Positions 46,206-56,937 of a stretch of DNA of 64,000 nucleotides are shown here, piece by piece. This DNA is from Pomphorhynchus laevis (lineage: Eukaryota; Acanthocephala; Palaeacanthocephala; Echinorhynchida; Pomphorhynchidae). Every line of letters begins with the position of its first letter. The stretch's first letter is position 1. Under the pieces are notes generated by a model that searched no databases, was not told where the DNA came from, and saw only the letters and a list, made by a program, of their open reading frames with translations. Where the stretch lies: positions 62,001 to 126,000 of the forward strand of contig WNNJ02000219.1 in the NCBI GenBank assembly GCA_012934845.2, written 5' to 3'. The translations under genes and the position numbers were made by a program.

Positions 46206-46445
46206 TTAAATACTTAAAATACCTGTAGATGGCATAATATCCTCGCTCCAAAAAATATCAAGTAAAAATAATGATATTTTCGTGCCCGTGAATTCGTTTG
46301 TTTTACTGAACAAAACTGTTACTAAGTTAATTCCGTAAATTTTCCCTTTTATGCATTCACGAATATGCAGCATTAATAAGCAGGTGTTGCTGCAGCAATC
46401 GGCATTTGATTGAATTAGAAAATTTAGTACATACACACTAAACAA
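46206..46445 (-). CDS. Hypothetical protein, 79 residues
   Basis: An intronless frame with five cysteines in its first 31 residues (NADCCSNTCLLMLHIREC). The first 12 residues are hydrophobic. No family is recognised. The frame may be longer if it is an exon: no clear splice sites were found at either end. Real coding status is uncertain. Confidence 0.3.
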   Translation of the reverse strand: MFSVYVLNFLIQSNADCCSNTCLLMLHIRECIKGKIYGINLVTVLFSKTNEFTGTKISLFLLDIFWSEDIMPSTGILSI

Positions 46446-47171
46446 CCACTTTTGTACATATTTTTATACAAATTTAAAACAATGAGCGAATAGCATTTGT
46501 AAAATGAAATACTTTGTGACAAAGTTGCCGTGTTATATCATTATAACGAAAGTTGCATCTCACACGCGAGTTGCCTGTTGTCTCTAGCTTTGCCGAAATT
46601 TTGTTACTGTTTTTTGCTGATTTAAAAAGTGTCATTTTAATTGTCTAGTGTTTAATAGAATTGGAACGAATTAAGATTCGAACCATGTGTATTTCAATTT
46701 AGAATGCTAGTTTGGTATGTGTAACGATTATTTACGTTACTAAAAATGATCGCAATACGATTCGAACAACATACACTACAATATAAATATACATACATTA
46801 TTAATGTATGAACAACGTTTCTATAATGGTTGTACGAGACGGATTACGATATTGCAAATTTTTATAATCTTACCGTTCTGCATCTTATTAAACAACTCTT
46901 ATAAACTCTATGGTATTAAATATTATCAATATTCACTAAGCAAATAAATTGTCAAAGCAAAAAAGCCTTAAACAAATAACTATTTTTATTACTTAATAGT
47001 CACTTGATATAGCAAGTTTATCAGATACTTGAATTACTTCCCTATATTATGTTACATCAAGTATGTTTTAAAAAAAGACCTTTTGATCACAAAGACTAGC
47101 TTTAACTATTAAATCTACATATTTTTATATTTAGTAAATAACATCAATACCAGCATTTAAATTCGTAACAA
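46446..47171. other. Spacer between hypothetical genes
   Basis: Nothing is recognised. The patch 46530-46700 is less AT-rich (TCTAGCTTTGCCGAAATTTT) but has no long open frame. Confidence 0.4.
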
Positions 47172-47672
47172 ATGATAAATGATTGTATCATTCCTGGTTT
47201 GTTTAATCTTGAAATGAAACTAATATTTGCAGCAAGAAACAGTCTCAAATCAGAAGACATAGATTTTCATTTTTCGTTACCAAATTACAAGTCAGCGATT
47301 GATAATAAGAAGGCATGTATTTGGCAGTTAAACAGCCCAAATAATTACTATAAAGACAATAATGATATAATCAGTGAAGGTGAGTCATCACTTTTCGAGA
47401 AGTTATCGATTAATACAGAGGATAGAGCAGCCGTTGTGCTAAGCACAAAACATTTAACTGTCGTAAATCCATGGCCGTGTTTAATTGATGAAGTACGAAT
47501 ATGTGAGCTTTTCAATTCATATTTAGAACCTAAAAGGCTTAATTTCGAAATTGTACTAATTAAAAACAAAGTCAATAGTCAAATTGATATCTGCGGATAT
47601 ATGCTGAACAGACGGAATTTTGATTTAGAAAGACCACTGAAGGTGTTAGATCATGGCCAACCTGTAGTATAA
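47172..47672 (+). CDS. Hypothetical protein, 166 residues
   Basis: A single uninterrupted frame, starting at the second of two closely spaced ATG codons (the other is out of frame) in the context AAATGATAAATG. The protein is mixed and acidic in the middle (DNNDIISEGESSLFEKLSIN), then has AAVVLSTKHLTVVNPWPCLID and a charged C-terminus. No domain, signal peptide or membrane segment is recognised. Codon use is AT-biased but less so than random intergenic sequence here, which supports coding. The lack of introns differs from the hexokinase genes; a captured or viral origin is possible but unproven. Confidence 0.5.
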   Translation: MINDCIIPGLFNLEMKLIFAARNSLKSEDIDFHFSLPNYKSAIDNKKACIWQLNSPNNYYKDNNDIISEGESSLFEKLSINTEDRAAVVLSTKHLTVVNPWPCLIDEVRICELFNSYLEPKRLNFEIVLIKNKVNSQIDICGYMLNRRNFDLERPLKVLDHGQPVV

Positions 47673-48400
47673 ACTGAGCTGTACATCATAATTAAGAACG
47701 TCATATGTTAGCAGGGATTCATTTAATTGAATGTCCTTAAAGCTACGCTAAGAATGAGATCAAATAATTAAAGATAATTTTAAAGTATTTAAGTACAAAT
47801 TTAAGATTTTATATTATTATGCTTTATGTCAGATGAAGTATAAGTGAACATATCGGATAACATAACGAGGTTGAAACGAGCATTTAATGTTTGTATAATA
47901 ATGATTGTGCATCGATGGATGCGCGTTGGTGGTTGTGTTAGACACATTAGTGTAAGTCGTGCCATGTACGTTATTGTTAAGTATTTGAGTACAAATTTTA
48001 TAACCAATAAGAATTTGGGTGATGATAGCTTGAAATATTGGCTGTAAATATTAAGTATATAAAGTATATAATAAAGTACGCAAAGTAGAATTATATACAT
48101 TAATATATTAAAAATAAAATATTTTTAATATATTAAAAAAAATCAATTAAAAAAAAATTAAAATATATGTTGAGATTTATATGTGAAAAGTATTTTAAGT
48201 TTATTTGTGGAAAGTATTAAAAGTATTTTGTTATATAAAGTATATAATAAAGTATCTCAATATTTTGATTGATTGTTTCGCCGAATGTATAATTGAAATA
48301 AAAGTAATTGACGGCAAATTATAAAATCGAAGTAATCAAAGGTGATTAATTGACATTTACAATGATAATTTAAAAAATCACAAAGTACAACGTAATAAAA
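47673..48400. other. AT-rich spacer
   Basis: Two overlapping short frames on opposite strands (47801-48100 and 47844-48047) are shadows of each other and neither has a recognised domain. TAAGTATATAAAGTATATAA-like words are repeated. Confidence 0.4.
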
Positions 48401-48404
48401 GTAG

Positions 48405-49035
48405 TACAACGCACTACTTTATTATTCATGTCGTTAACTAGCCATATAGGGACATCTACAAACAGCAAATGATAATTACTTTCCAGATTAGTAGTGATTT
48501 ATCCGTTCTTAAGCGCTAAACGTATTGATATGTTCTACAGCGAGTGTCTAATGCAAAGAATTAAAATTATATTATATCGTACCATGTAAATTAAATGTCA
48601 ATTTAAAAAATATAAACAAGAAATCAGCAATCTTAGGATTTCTGTTTTCTACTTCATTTGGCTTCCACTATAAACATTAATATCAGACCTCCTTGCTATG
48701 CGATATTAATGTCGTTAGCTTACTTTATATGGATCACCCTCTACAGCTATCGTAATGTGGTATCCCTACTGATAAATCGTGATAACGACGAAACTACAGT
48801 CGTTAGGGTTATTTGTTTCTACTTAATTGGCGTGAACTATAATAAAATATGAATCGAAGTCCTCTGTGCATTGTAATAATGTCGTTAACTCGCCGTTTAA
48901 GGGATCACTCTGCAATCAGCAAATGGCAGTAACTTTACTGATGAATTCTATTAAAATCGAATCATCCGTGATTGGGATTGATTGTCTCAACTTCATTTGG
49001 CGTCTATTACAACGATAAATGCAGATACACTTCTA
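48405..49035. repeat. Tandem repeat of about 170-base units
   Basis: Units share CTACTTCATTTGGC, AATAATGTCGTTAACT and GGGATCACTCT, with AACAGCAAATG and TTTACTGAT later. The two best units are about 48650-48817 and 48818-48990, a partial one lies at 48405-48520 and the start of another at 48990-49035. Copies differ by many substitutions. The region is less AT-rich than its flanks. Confidence 0.7.
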
Positions 49036-49519
49036 GATATTTAATTTTAATTAATAGTAATATATGTATGTACACTCGCCTATTCTATTAATGTTTCAAT
49101 AAAACGACAAGTAAATAGCTAGAATTTAATAATTTCTAAGGGTTATATTTCGCGAAAGCAAACATTCGCTCCTAAATTATTATTTAGATAAAGAATAAAT
49201 ATTTTTAATAATTATTTTTTAGTAATTACAATATTTTTTAGTAATTATAACATTAAAAAAAAACAATAATTTTTATGCAAATAGTCTAGTAATTTCAAAC
49301 TAGGGGCCGGAACACTACTGATGATCATATGATGCTAAAAATTAAAGTGTTATATATAATTAAAATATATCTCTGTACTTTAATTCTAAATTTTTATTTG
49401 CATTTTCGTTACAACCTAATCAATTTTGATAAAATTAGATGTTCACGTTTCATTAACTCTGTACGTAAAATGTTGTTACATCGCCTCTTATAAAACGCGG
49501 TTTATTTTATTATGAATAA

Positions 49520-49665
49520 TATAAAAAGAAACGCTCTTGATATAAATCATTAAAAATTTTATTTAATTATTTTTAATTTATAAAAATTTACTTAATTTTC
49601 ATTTGATTTATATTTAGCATTATTTAAATTTTTAATATTACAAAATACGTAGACTCAGTTAGCTA
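49520..49665 (+). repeat. PLE 3' tail fragment
   Basis: ATATAAATCATTAAAAATT through TTACAAAATACGTAGACTCA to GTTAGCTAATT matches the tail of the PLE 3' repeat. Confidence 0.5.
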
Positions 49666-50645
49666 ATTAATTATTTGAATTTATAATTATTGTCTAAAGA
49701 TGCATTCGATGGTCTATTATTTTCAATTGTAGAATCTATTTACAAATAATTAACAAATTTTCGATTATTGCGATAGCCTTTTTCAATGCTTTATCGTAGA
49801 GTTTTAAACAACCGACTAAACAGGAAAGACATCAGCACAGATTCTGGTGTATATCAATAATTTTAGTTTATCAGTCTGACCAATTTTCAATTTCATTATA
49901 ACCCTCCATGTGAGTAGGTTACTTTCTATAAGGATACTTTCTTTGATTAAACATTGTGGCAGCCTTTTTCTTTTTTTCTAAGACTCTAGGGTTAGAAAAA
50001 TATGGATCGTGGTTAAAGCTAAATCAATTATTTGTTAATGCCGAGGATGTATCCCTTTTTTAATTATATTTTGTGTTGCGTAATCGTCCTGCTCTGTTTC
50101 ATTTATTCATAATATTTGTATATAAATTGCCCATAATATTTATGTAATTAGAGAAACGAACAATTAGTGAACGCAGGAAATGTGATCAAACATTAAATTT
50201 TATTAATTCGATATTAAAAGCTGAAAATTGTTATCCAAATTGAAAGTGTTTCTTTAATGAAATATCAATATATTTCATTAAAGTGTTTCAATAAAATTTC
50301 ACTTAAATACATTAGGTCGATTACAATTTAAAACTGCAATTATTCTTTAATAATTTTTCCATGTTATTGAACTTTGTTTTATGAGAAACAAAGTTGATTT
50401 CTATGAATTTGGAGTAACAATTCGGATACGAAGACGTTGATTGCCTTTCTTTTAAGAATTAAAAAAATCAACATGAATGAATATCTAACACATAAATTTA
50501 AGTTTAAAATAATTTATAAATATAATTAATAAATTAAATAATCGATAAATTTAAATATAACCCTTTTCAATTTAGCTTCTGCCTAATTTAAATGTCAAAC
50601 TACTTTTAAATACTAAGCCCATAATTTCCTTACATTTCAGATTAG
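49666..50645. other. AT-rich spacer
   Basis: No gene is recognised. A short palindrome, TTTAATGAAATAT with its complement, lies near 50255-50290. Confidence 0.4.
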
Positions 50646-50835
50646 ATAGTTTAACTTAAACGAAGAAAATATTTCCATTTGTTAAAATACAATATTTCGA
50701 TAAATCCTGCTATCATCATAAGGATTCAATCTAAATAATTTAACTTTATTTAGATCCTGATTTTGATAGCAGCTGTCGAAATATTGTGTATTAAATAAAT
50801 GGAAATTTTTTTCTTCTTCGTTCCAGTTGAACTAT
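50646..50835. mobile_element. Foldback MITE, second family
   Basis: Imperfect inverted arms of about 70 bases run from ATAGTTTAACTTAAACGAAG to CGTTCCAGTTGAACTAT and include ACAATATTTCGA with TCGAAATATTGT and GCTATCA with TGATAGC. The centre is about 45 bases. There is no coding capacity. Confidence 0.8.
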
Positions 50836-51168
50836 CAACTTTTAAAATAATATACGAAAGTAAACCTATTCTTCGCATGTGAATAAGTTACAACTGAACT
50901 GTATTAAGTTATTCCTAGTATAGTGCACAATAATCGCAGATATGCAATATGAAAATAAGTTCAGTTGTAATCAAAGATTACAAACTTTTAAAATGAAACC
51001 AATAATCTAAATATGATTGTAGTCATCTATAGGAAACTACGACCATAATCAACTATAAATGATATATGCGATAATTAAGAAAGAATTGAACAGCAAATAT
51101 GACACTATTGTAATTATGCTGTACAGCTCTGTGTACATCCAGTTTCATCAAATGTAAAAGTAACTAAA

Positions 51169-51996
51169 ATGGATAGATATTGTCATGGAAACGTTGGTCA
51201 ATTTAAATACAGCCCACTATCCGTAAATTATAGGTGTTCAATGAGAAACAATCGCATATCACATATGACAGTAGTGTACATTAAAACGAATCGTCTATTA
51301 TACGTGTCCAGACAATCCTTTCTGATAAGCCAGCGTGCTCAGTTGGCTGTATTTCGCCATCCATACATATCTGCTCATAATCTAACAAAACCTGAAATAT
51401 CTAAACAAAGGAAAGGAACTTATCGACTAGTGAATATTCGATTACACCGAATAAACATATTCTGTAAACATCCACGGTTAGGAAAATTTCAAATGGCTAC
51501 GAGGAAGTTGCAAAGAACAGATAAGCCTGTGTTCATTTGTATGGGAGAAAATAGTAATTACGAGGCTATTAATGTGAAAAGAAGACATCACGATAGAATA
51601 AATATGGTTAGTCTAGGAGTCTACCAAAAGGCAAAATTTAATAAACATCAAGTAATTCCTTCGATTTCTTCGATTACGCAGTACAAAAGACTTGTCGGTA
51701 GTAAGAACAGTTCGATCCAAAAACGCGCTATACCTAATTTTCCTGACAGTTTGGTGAAACAAATACACGATACAAAAAAGCGATTTAACGATGCTAACCT
51801 GTCGATTCCGTTTGCATATTATACCAGATCTCCCGGTAAGTCATTGAAGCCAAATATTATTATAAGCTATTCTGTGGATCCAAGATGGTTAACAAGAAAC
51901 CAATTTGCAAATAATCAAAATCAAACACGTTTTCAAAAGCAGTTTAATCGAATTATGCTAAGGCTAGACAGTAACCGTTTTATTATTCCACGTTAA
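51169..51996 (+). CDS. Hypothetical basic protein, 275 residues
   Basis: This is the longest unrecognised intact frame in the window. It is rich in Lys, Arg, His, Asn and Gln throughout (for example KQRKGTYRLVNIRLHRINIF, MATRKLQRTDKPVF, KRRHHDRINM and QTRFQKQFNRIM) and has no signal peptide or membrane segment. Such a protein could bind nucleic acid or sit inside a particle, but no domain is recognised. Codon use is clearly less AT-biased than the flanks. The ATG context is TAAAATGG. The absence of introns over 828 bases contrasts with the host hexokinases. Confidence 0.6.
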   Translation: MDRYCHGNVGQFKYSPLSVNYRCSMRNNRISHMTVVYIKTNRLLYVSRQSFLISQRAQLAVFRHPYISAHNLTKPEISKQRKGTYRLVNIRLHRINIFCKHPRLGKFQMATRKLQRTDKPVFICMGENSNYEAINVKRRHHDRINMVSLGVYQKAKFNKHQVIPSISSITQYKRLVGSKNSSIQKRAIPNFPDSLVKQIHDTKKRFNDANLSIPFAYYTRSPGKSLKPNIIISYSVDPRWLTRNQFANNQNQTRFQKQFNRIMLRLDSNRFIIPR

Positions 51997-52490
51997 AACC
52001 GAATGAACTGATATAAAAATTAGTTGTAGATCATTTAATTATCAATTATTAAAACATTAATCCAAACAGTTTACAATGTATCTAAATACATACATATTGT
52101 ATATTATAATATATTATATTATATATCATACATAATATATAAACAGTATATTATAATATAATATACTGTGTTGAAATAAAGTGATAATGTCTTAAATATG
52201 TTTTGGCAAAGCAACCCGAGAGTTCAAATCAACAAATAATGTTATTGATATTTCAGCTGGACAATAAGCCCTTTTCAATAGTAAGTATTTATATTCAAGA
52301 CAATTTTTTAATCATTTTTTTAAAGTGCTTTAAAACCAAATTGAAGCCGCAATTTCCTATAAATTCGAAGTATTGTATCATCTTCATTTGTGTAATAATT
52401 TTATTAATGTGTGATTACCTCTGTGAGAATATTTAATTGGTACATTAATAAATTCAAACATTAAACATCGTCAAAAATCTTTGTTAGAAA
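51997..52490. other. AT-rich spacer with ATATAATATA palindromes
   Basis: Palindromic ATATAATATATTATATTATA-like sequence lies at 52095-52170. A 77-codon frame at 52203-52436 has a hydrophobic end (CIIFICVIILLMC) but no other support, so it is not called. Confidence 0.4.
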
Positions 52491-52745
52491 ATAAATAAAA
52501 TATAGTCTTACTTTAGTTACAAATAATGCTAGTTTGATGTTAGTGGGAATCTTGCTGATGTGCAACTTGAGTCGAAAATAAGTTCAAATTTCTTTGCTTT
52601 AGCTAAGCGTTACAACCGTAACTATATTTTAAACTGTGCTAACCTAAAAGCTTAGCACAGTTTGCTCTTATCGCTTGAATATTTGTGTTTAAATGCATTT
52701 AAAAGTTATGCAATCTATTGTTCTTAATTTTCCAGGTTATTATAT
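52490..52745. repeat. Diverged copy of the 37.67-37.92 kb segment
   Basis: The order of blocks AATAAATAAAATAT, GTCTTAC, TTTAGCTAAGCG, GCACAGTTTGC, TTAAATGCATTTAAA and CCAGGTTAT follows the segment containing the proposed first exon of hexokinase gene B. Identity is much lower than that of the 55.5-56.5 kb copy, so this is an older duplicate. Confidence 0.6.
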
Positions 52746-53300
52746 CCATGTAGCCTTATTCTTAATAGAATTAATATTGATGATAAAATTGAATTAATAG
52801 AATCCTTAAATATTTTGATAAATCAAAATTATTTAAAAGTAGGGATATCTATATTTAGACAAGTAAAAGGTATTCCAATGAGAGGTAATAGTAGCCCAAT
52901 TATAGCTGACTTGTTTTTAAGCTTTATAGAATATGAATTTGTTCATAACTGTGTAAAAACTAAATCTAAATCTAAATATATGAAATATATGTTTCGATAC
53001 ATTGATAATATATGTGTATTTAATTCGAACAATTTTTATTCAATAAGCGAACAAATTTATCCAAGTAGCCTCATTCTTAATAAAACCAATATTAATGATA
53101 AAGAAGGTGTATATCTAGATATGAACATTAAATTAACATGAATTAAAACTACATTTATATCGTAAAGATGGCATATTTAAATTTACAAGAAACATATTTT
53201 TGCATGAGCATTCATAGCATACCATATAATATAAAATATAATACATTAAATAATGAAATTTTAAATAATGCAAATTTTAAGAATTGCCACAATTTGTAAC
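52746..53300 (+). mobile_element. PLE reverse transcriptase fragment, C-terminal half
   Basis: The frame reads GIPMRGNSSPIIADLFLSFI (RT motif B region), then YMFRYIDNICVF (motif C region, normally RYIDDI) and SEQIYPSSLILNK. It is a broken fossil piece of a Penelope-like element, leading into a 3' end copy. Confidence 0.8.
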
Positions 53301-53665
53301 GATATTGGTTTTCATCAGAATCATTTAAATAATTAAATATATACATAATTTAAACTAGGCTATTACAAAAAAACATAAAATAGTTAAATATACAAATATT
53401 TAAATAGTTAAATTTATTAAAATTAAATTTCAACTCTTTAGAGATTAAACAAATATCATAAGAGGGAATACGTCATTGTACTAGTTGCTATGTTGTATCG
53501 AGGAACAGGGGCCGAAACCTAATAAAATAGCACTTCACTCAAATAACCTCTAAGTCTATTTCGAATAGATCGTATATTATTTATTACTCATATCATAAAA
53601 ATTTATTTCTTGAAAATTTAAATTTTAAATTTGATATAAATAATATAAAATCTTATAAAGCGATT
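53300..53665 (+). repeat. PLE 3' end following the plus-strand fragment
   Basis: The codons for NDIGF lead into the arms, GAATACGTCATTG, TTGCTATGTTGTATCGAGGA, GGGGCCGAAACC and the tail. The pseudoknot stems are eroded. Confidence 0.65.
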
Positions 53666-53814
53666 ATGATATATTATGATATATGATATATGATATATTT
53701 ATTTACCTATATATAGGTAATATATATAATATATATTGTATATATTTATATTTATTTAAATATATATAGATATTTAGATATATATATATTTATTTTAATA
53801 TACAAAGTATACTA

Positions 53815-55170
53815 TTTATTAGCGATCCATAAAAATTTTCCGCTTAAGAGTTTAAATTTATTTTCAATAATATTTTGTTGATTTATACATCTTGCTATTT
53901 TTTGTTTTATTTTAATTTTATATAACTAGTTTAAAAAATAAACCTATATAATTACTTAAATGACTTTGACGAAAGCCAATATAATTACATATTATAGCAA
54001 TTCTTAAAATTTCATTATTTAATGTATTATATTTTATATTATATGGTATGCATGAATGCTCATGCAAAAATATGTTTCTTGTAAATTTAAATATGTCATC
54101 TTTACGATATAAATTAATAGTAGTTTTAGTTAATGTTAATTTAATGTTCATATCTAGATAAACACCTTCTTTATCATTAATATTCGTTTTGTTAAGAATA
54201 GATAAATTACCTGATCTGATCTAGCTAAATCAGATCATTTAATTGATGTTAATTTATTGTTCATATATATCTTCTTTTTTCATAAATTTTAGTTTTATTA
54301 AGAATAAGACTACTTGGATAAATTTGTTCGCTTATTAAATAAAAATTGTTAGAGTTAAATACCCATATATCTTCAATATATCGAAACACATATTTCATAT
54401 ATTTATAAAGTTTAGATTTATTTTTTAAACAGTTATGAACAAATTCATATTCTATAAAGCTTAAAAATAAGTCAGCTATAATTGGGCTACTATTACCTCC
54501 CATTGGAACACCTTTTATTTGTCTAAATATAGATGTCCCTACCTTTAAATAATTTTGATTTATTAAAATATTTAAGGATTCTATTAATTCAATTTTATCC
54601 ATATATTTATATTTACTTGATGGTTTAATTTTTGTTAGATATGCGTTATAGTTATTTTAACATTTATATGTATATCTTTTCCGAATTTAAGATTAATTAA
54701 TTTTTCTAATGCATCTTTAATATCTAGTAAATCTAGATTTGTATAAAACGTACTAAAATCGTATGTATTTATATTTTGAAAATTTATTCCTTTTGTGTGT
54801 TCTAAAAATTCTTTTGTAGAATTAATACTGAAATAGTGTTTTATACCGGTATTAATTTCGATTACCTTGCAATATTTTTAAAGTGTGCTTTAATTACTTT
54901 AAGTATTTTATTCATATAGACAGAAAGTGGTTTTAATGTACATTTAAACGCATTACATATGAGCCTAGGTTTTATTGGATTTTTATGTAATTTTGGATTC
55001 CAATATAATATAAGTATAGTTTTATTATCTGATTCAACCTTTATACCCTTTTATCCATTATAGAACAGTGACTTGTAATAATTGTTTCAAAACTCACCTC
55101 ACTACATTCATATGTTGGATTTACATTTAAATCATAAGAATTAACCAATTTCATTAGTATATCATAAAAA
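53815..55170 (-). mobile_element. PLE, reverse transcriptase palm to C-terminus
   Basis: The minus strand has PKLHKNPIKP-type sequence near 54950, motif A near 54740, FRQIKGVPMGGNSSPIIADL (motif B) near 54480, and RYIEDIWVF (motif C) near 54380, then the C-terminal part down to about 53820. Compared with the copy at 59931-61900 it covers the parts missing there. It is broken by several changes, so it is a fossil. Confidence 0.8.
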
Positions 55171-55299
55171 ATCTGTTGCGTTTACATTTAATATTAAAAA
55201 GCACATATGATAGTTTATTATAAAAAATATAATTATATTATGTAAAAACACATGATAATATTATTTTAAATAAATATAAAATAAAAAATTAACAATGAA

Positions 55300-55515
55300 A
55301 TTTGCAAAAACAATGAACACCAAATATATTAAATTTTATATTTTAGTCTATCAAATAGTCTAACGAATCTATGTAATATCACTTAACAGAATACTCAACC
55401 ATTACCTTAAATATTCAAACATTTTAATTATACCCATGTATTTAGAAATAATAAGTTTTATTTGATTATTATATTTAAAAACGAATAAATGAAATATCAT
55501 ATTACCTTTATTAAT
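55300..55515. repeat. Diverged copy of 37480-37700
   Basis: ACACCAAATATATTAAATTTT, CAGAATACTCAACCATTACC, ATTATACCCATGTATTTAG and AATATCATATTACCTTT follow the order of the 37.5-37.7 kb sequence. It stands directly before a nearly identical full copy, so two duplications of different age lie side by side. Confidence 0.65.
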
Positions 55516-55527
55516 GTATTTAAAAGT

Positions 55528-56640
55528 TTTTCGAGTTAAAAAATATCTGCATTTTCATATAAATATCAAAAGGTAAACTACAAAGTATAATGACTATAAT
55601 TTTAGAGAGTCGATCCCAATTCAACAAATGACTCATTAATAATTTTAATAATTTTTTAATCACAAATTTTAATCACAATTTGTGATTTTCTTGTTATTTT
55701 AAAAACATTGTTATGCAAAAACAATTCAAAACACCTAAAACCAAATATATTAAATTTTACATTTTAGTGGCCTAAATAAGAGTCTATCAAATATCACATA
55801 ACAGAATACTCGACTATTACTTAAATATTCAAACATGTAAATTATACCCATGAATTTAGAAATAATATGTTTTATCTGCTAATTATATTTAAAATAAAAT
55901 AAATAAAATATCGTCTTACCTTTAGTAATTAGCGATTTGTCAAAATGAAACACAGTTGCTATTGAATACTGTAATCCTTCTTATGTGCCACTAGGGAACC
56001 AATGGAGACCAGACTACCTTGTTTTAACTTAGCGTTTAAGCAATTACTATATTTTACAAACGTCGCGCAGTTTGCAATTATTTCGTGTATAGTTGAGTTT
56101 AAATACATTTAAATGTTACGTAATCTGGTATTCGTTATTTTCTAGGTTATCACTTTGACATTTATGTTCTGTGATTATTTCAATATTAAAATTGTTAATA
56201 ATTTTATCTCCCATTTTATTACCACAATTTTAAAATGTTAAAATTCGCAATACCAATACGAAAGTGAATATAACCCACATTCTTTATAAGAAAAAATTTA
56301 AAATGTCAATAAAAATGTAAATCTACTATATAATAATTCTACAGTATAAAGTAAGCCACAAATATTAAATATTAAAGCGACCTTGATTTACATTTTTTCA
56401 ATACAGTTAGATTGTTGCGCATTTCAGAGCTCTTTCGCAACAAAGAATGTTTTTTAAAAGATAAATGTTTTATATTTATTCTATAACCTTATATATTTTA
56501 TTATAAAATATAACGAACGATTAAGCAAATTTAATTACTGTATTTTAATTTATTTAATAATATTGCATCTTTGCAGGCTTTAAAATGTACTCAAAATTTC
56601 AATCTTAACTATAAATGCTATTCTTCTATAGAACTATGAA
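55528..56640. repeat. Duplicate of the hexokinase upstream segment
   Basis: 55528-56466 is nearly identical to 37297-38235. The rest, to 56640, continues as the complement of 25445-25660, which the 38 kb copy lacks. So this copy is the fuller version of the upstream block. No hexokinase coding exon follows it in the direction a transcript from the copied promoter would run. Confidence 0.85.
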
Positions 56641-56937
56641 ATTATTATTAGAAAAAAAAATGTAAAAATCGACATATGATTTCTGTGATAACAAAGAAAG
56701 TCTAATGATATTGTCTAAATGAAAATTGATACTTCGTTTGAAGTACATTTCCGTATTGTAGGCTTCAATTCTGCCATCTTTAATCTGTCGATAATTGTAG
56801 AAGTAAGATGCTTGAGCTCTATTTCGTTTAGCTAAACGAAAAGCAAAATAGGAATTATAAAGTTGAATGTGATGGAAATGTTTCAAGTTAAAACGAGTAA
56901 CATCGAAGTGATGCATTTGCCAAACGATTGAATACAT
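56626..56937 (-). CDS. Hypothetical protein, 103 residues
   Basis: An intronless frame rich in Tyr, Phe, Asn and His (MHHFDVTRFNLKHFHHIQLY, AKRNRAQASYFYNYRQI) without a recognised domain, signal peptide or membrane segment. Its sequence is less AT-rich than the flanks. The last few codons overlap the end of the duplicated segment 55528-56640, so the present stop may have been supplied by that duplication. Confidence 0.4.
   Translation of the reverse strand: MYSIVWQMHHFDVTRFNLKHFHHIQLYNSYFAFRLAKRNRAQASYFYNYRQIKDGRIEAYNTEMYFKRSINFHLDNIIRLSLLSQKSYVDFYIFFSNNNFIVL

Noticed and set aside
47801-48100. 99-codon minus-strand frame
   Set aside because: Its ends are very AT-rich low-complexity sequence, an opposing frame overlaps it, and no domain is visible.
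48658-48852. 64-codon plus-strand frame
   Set aside because: It runs across the border of two units of the 170-base tandem repeat and is not kept in the next unit.
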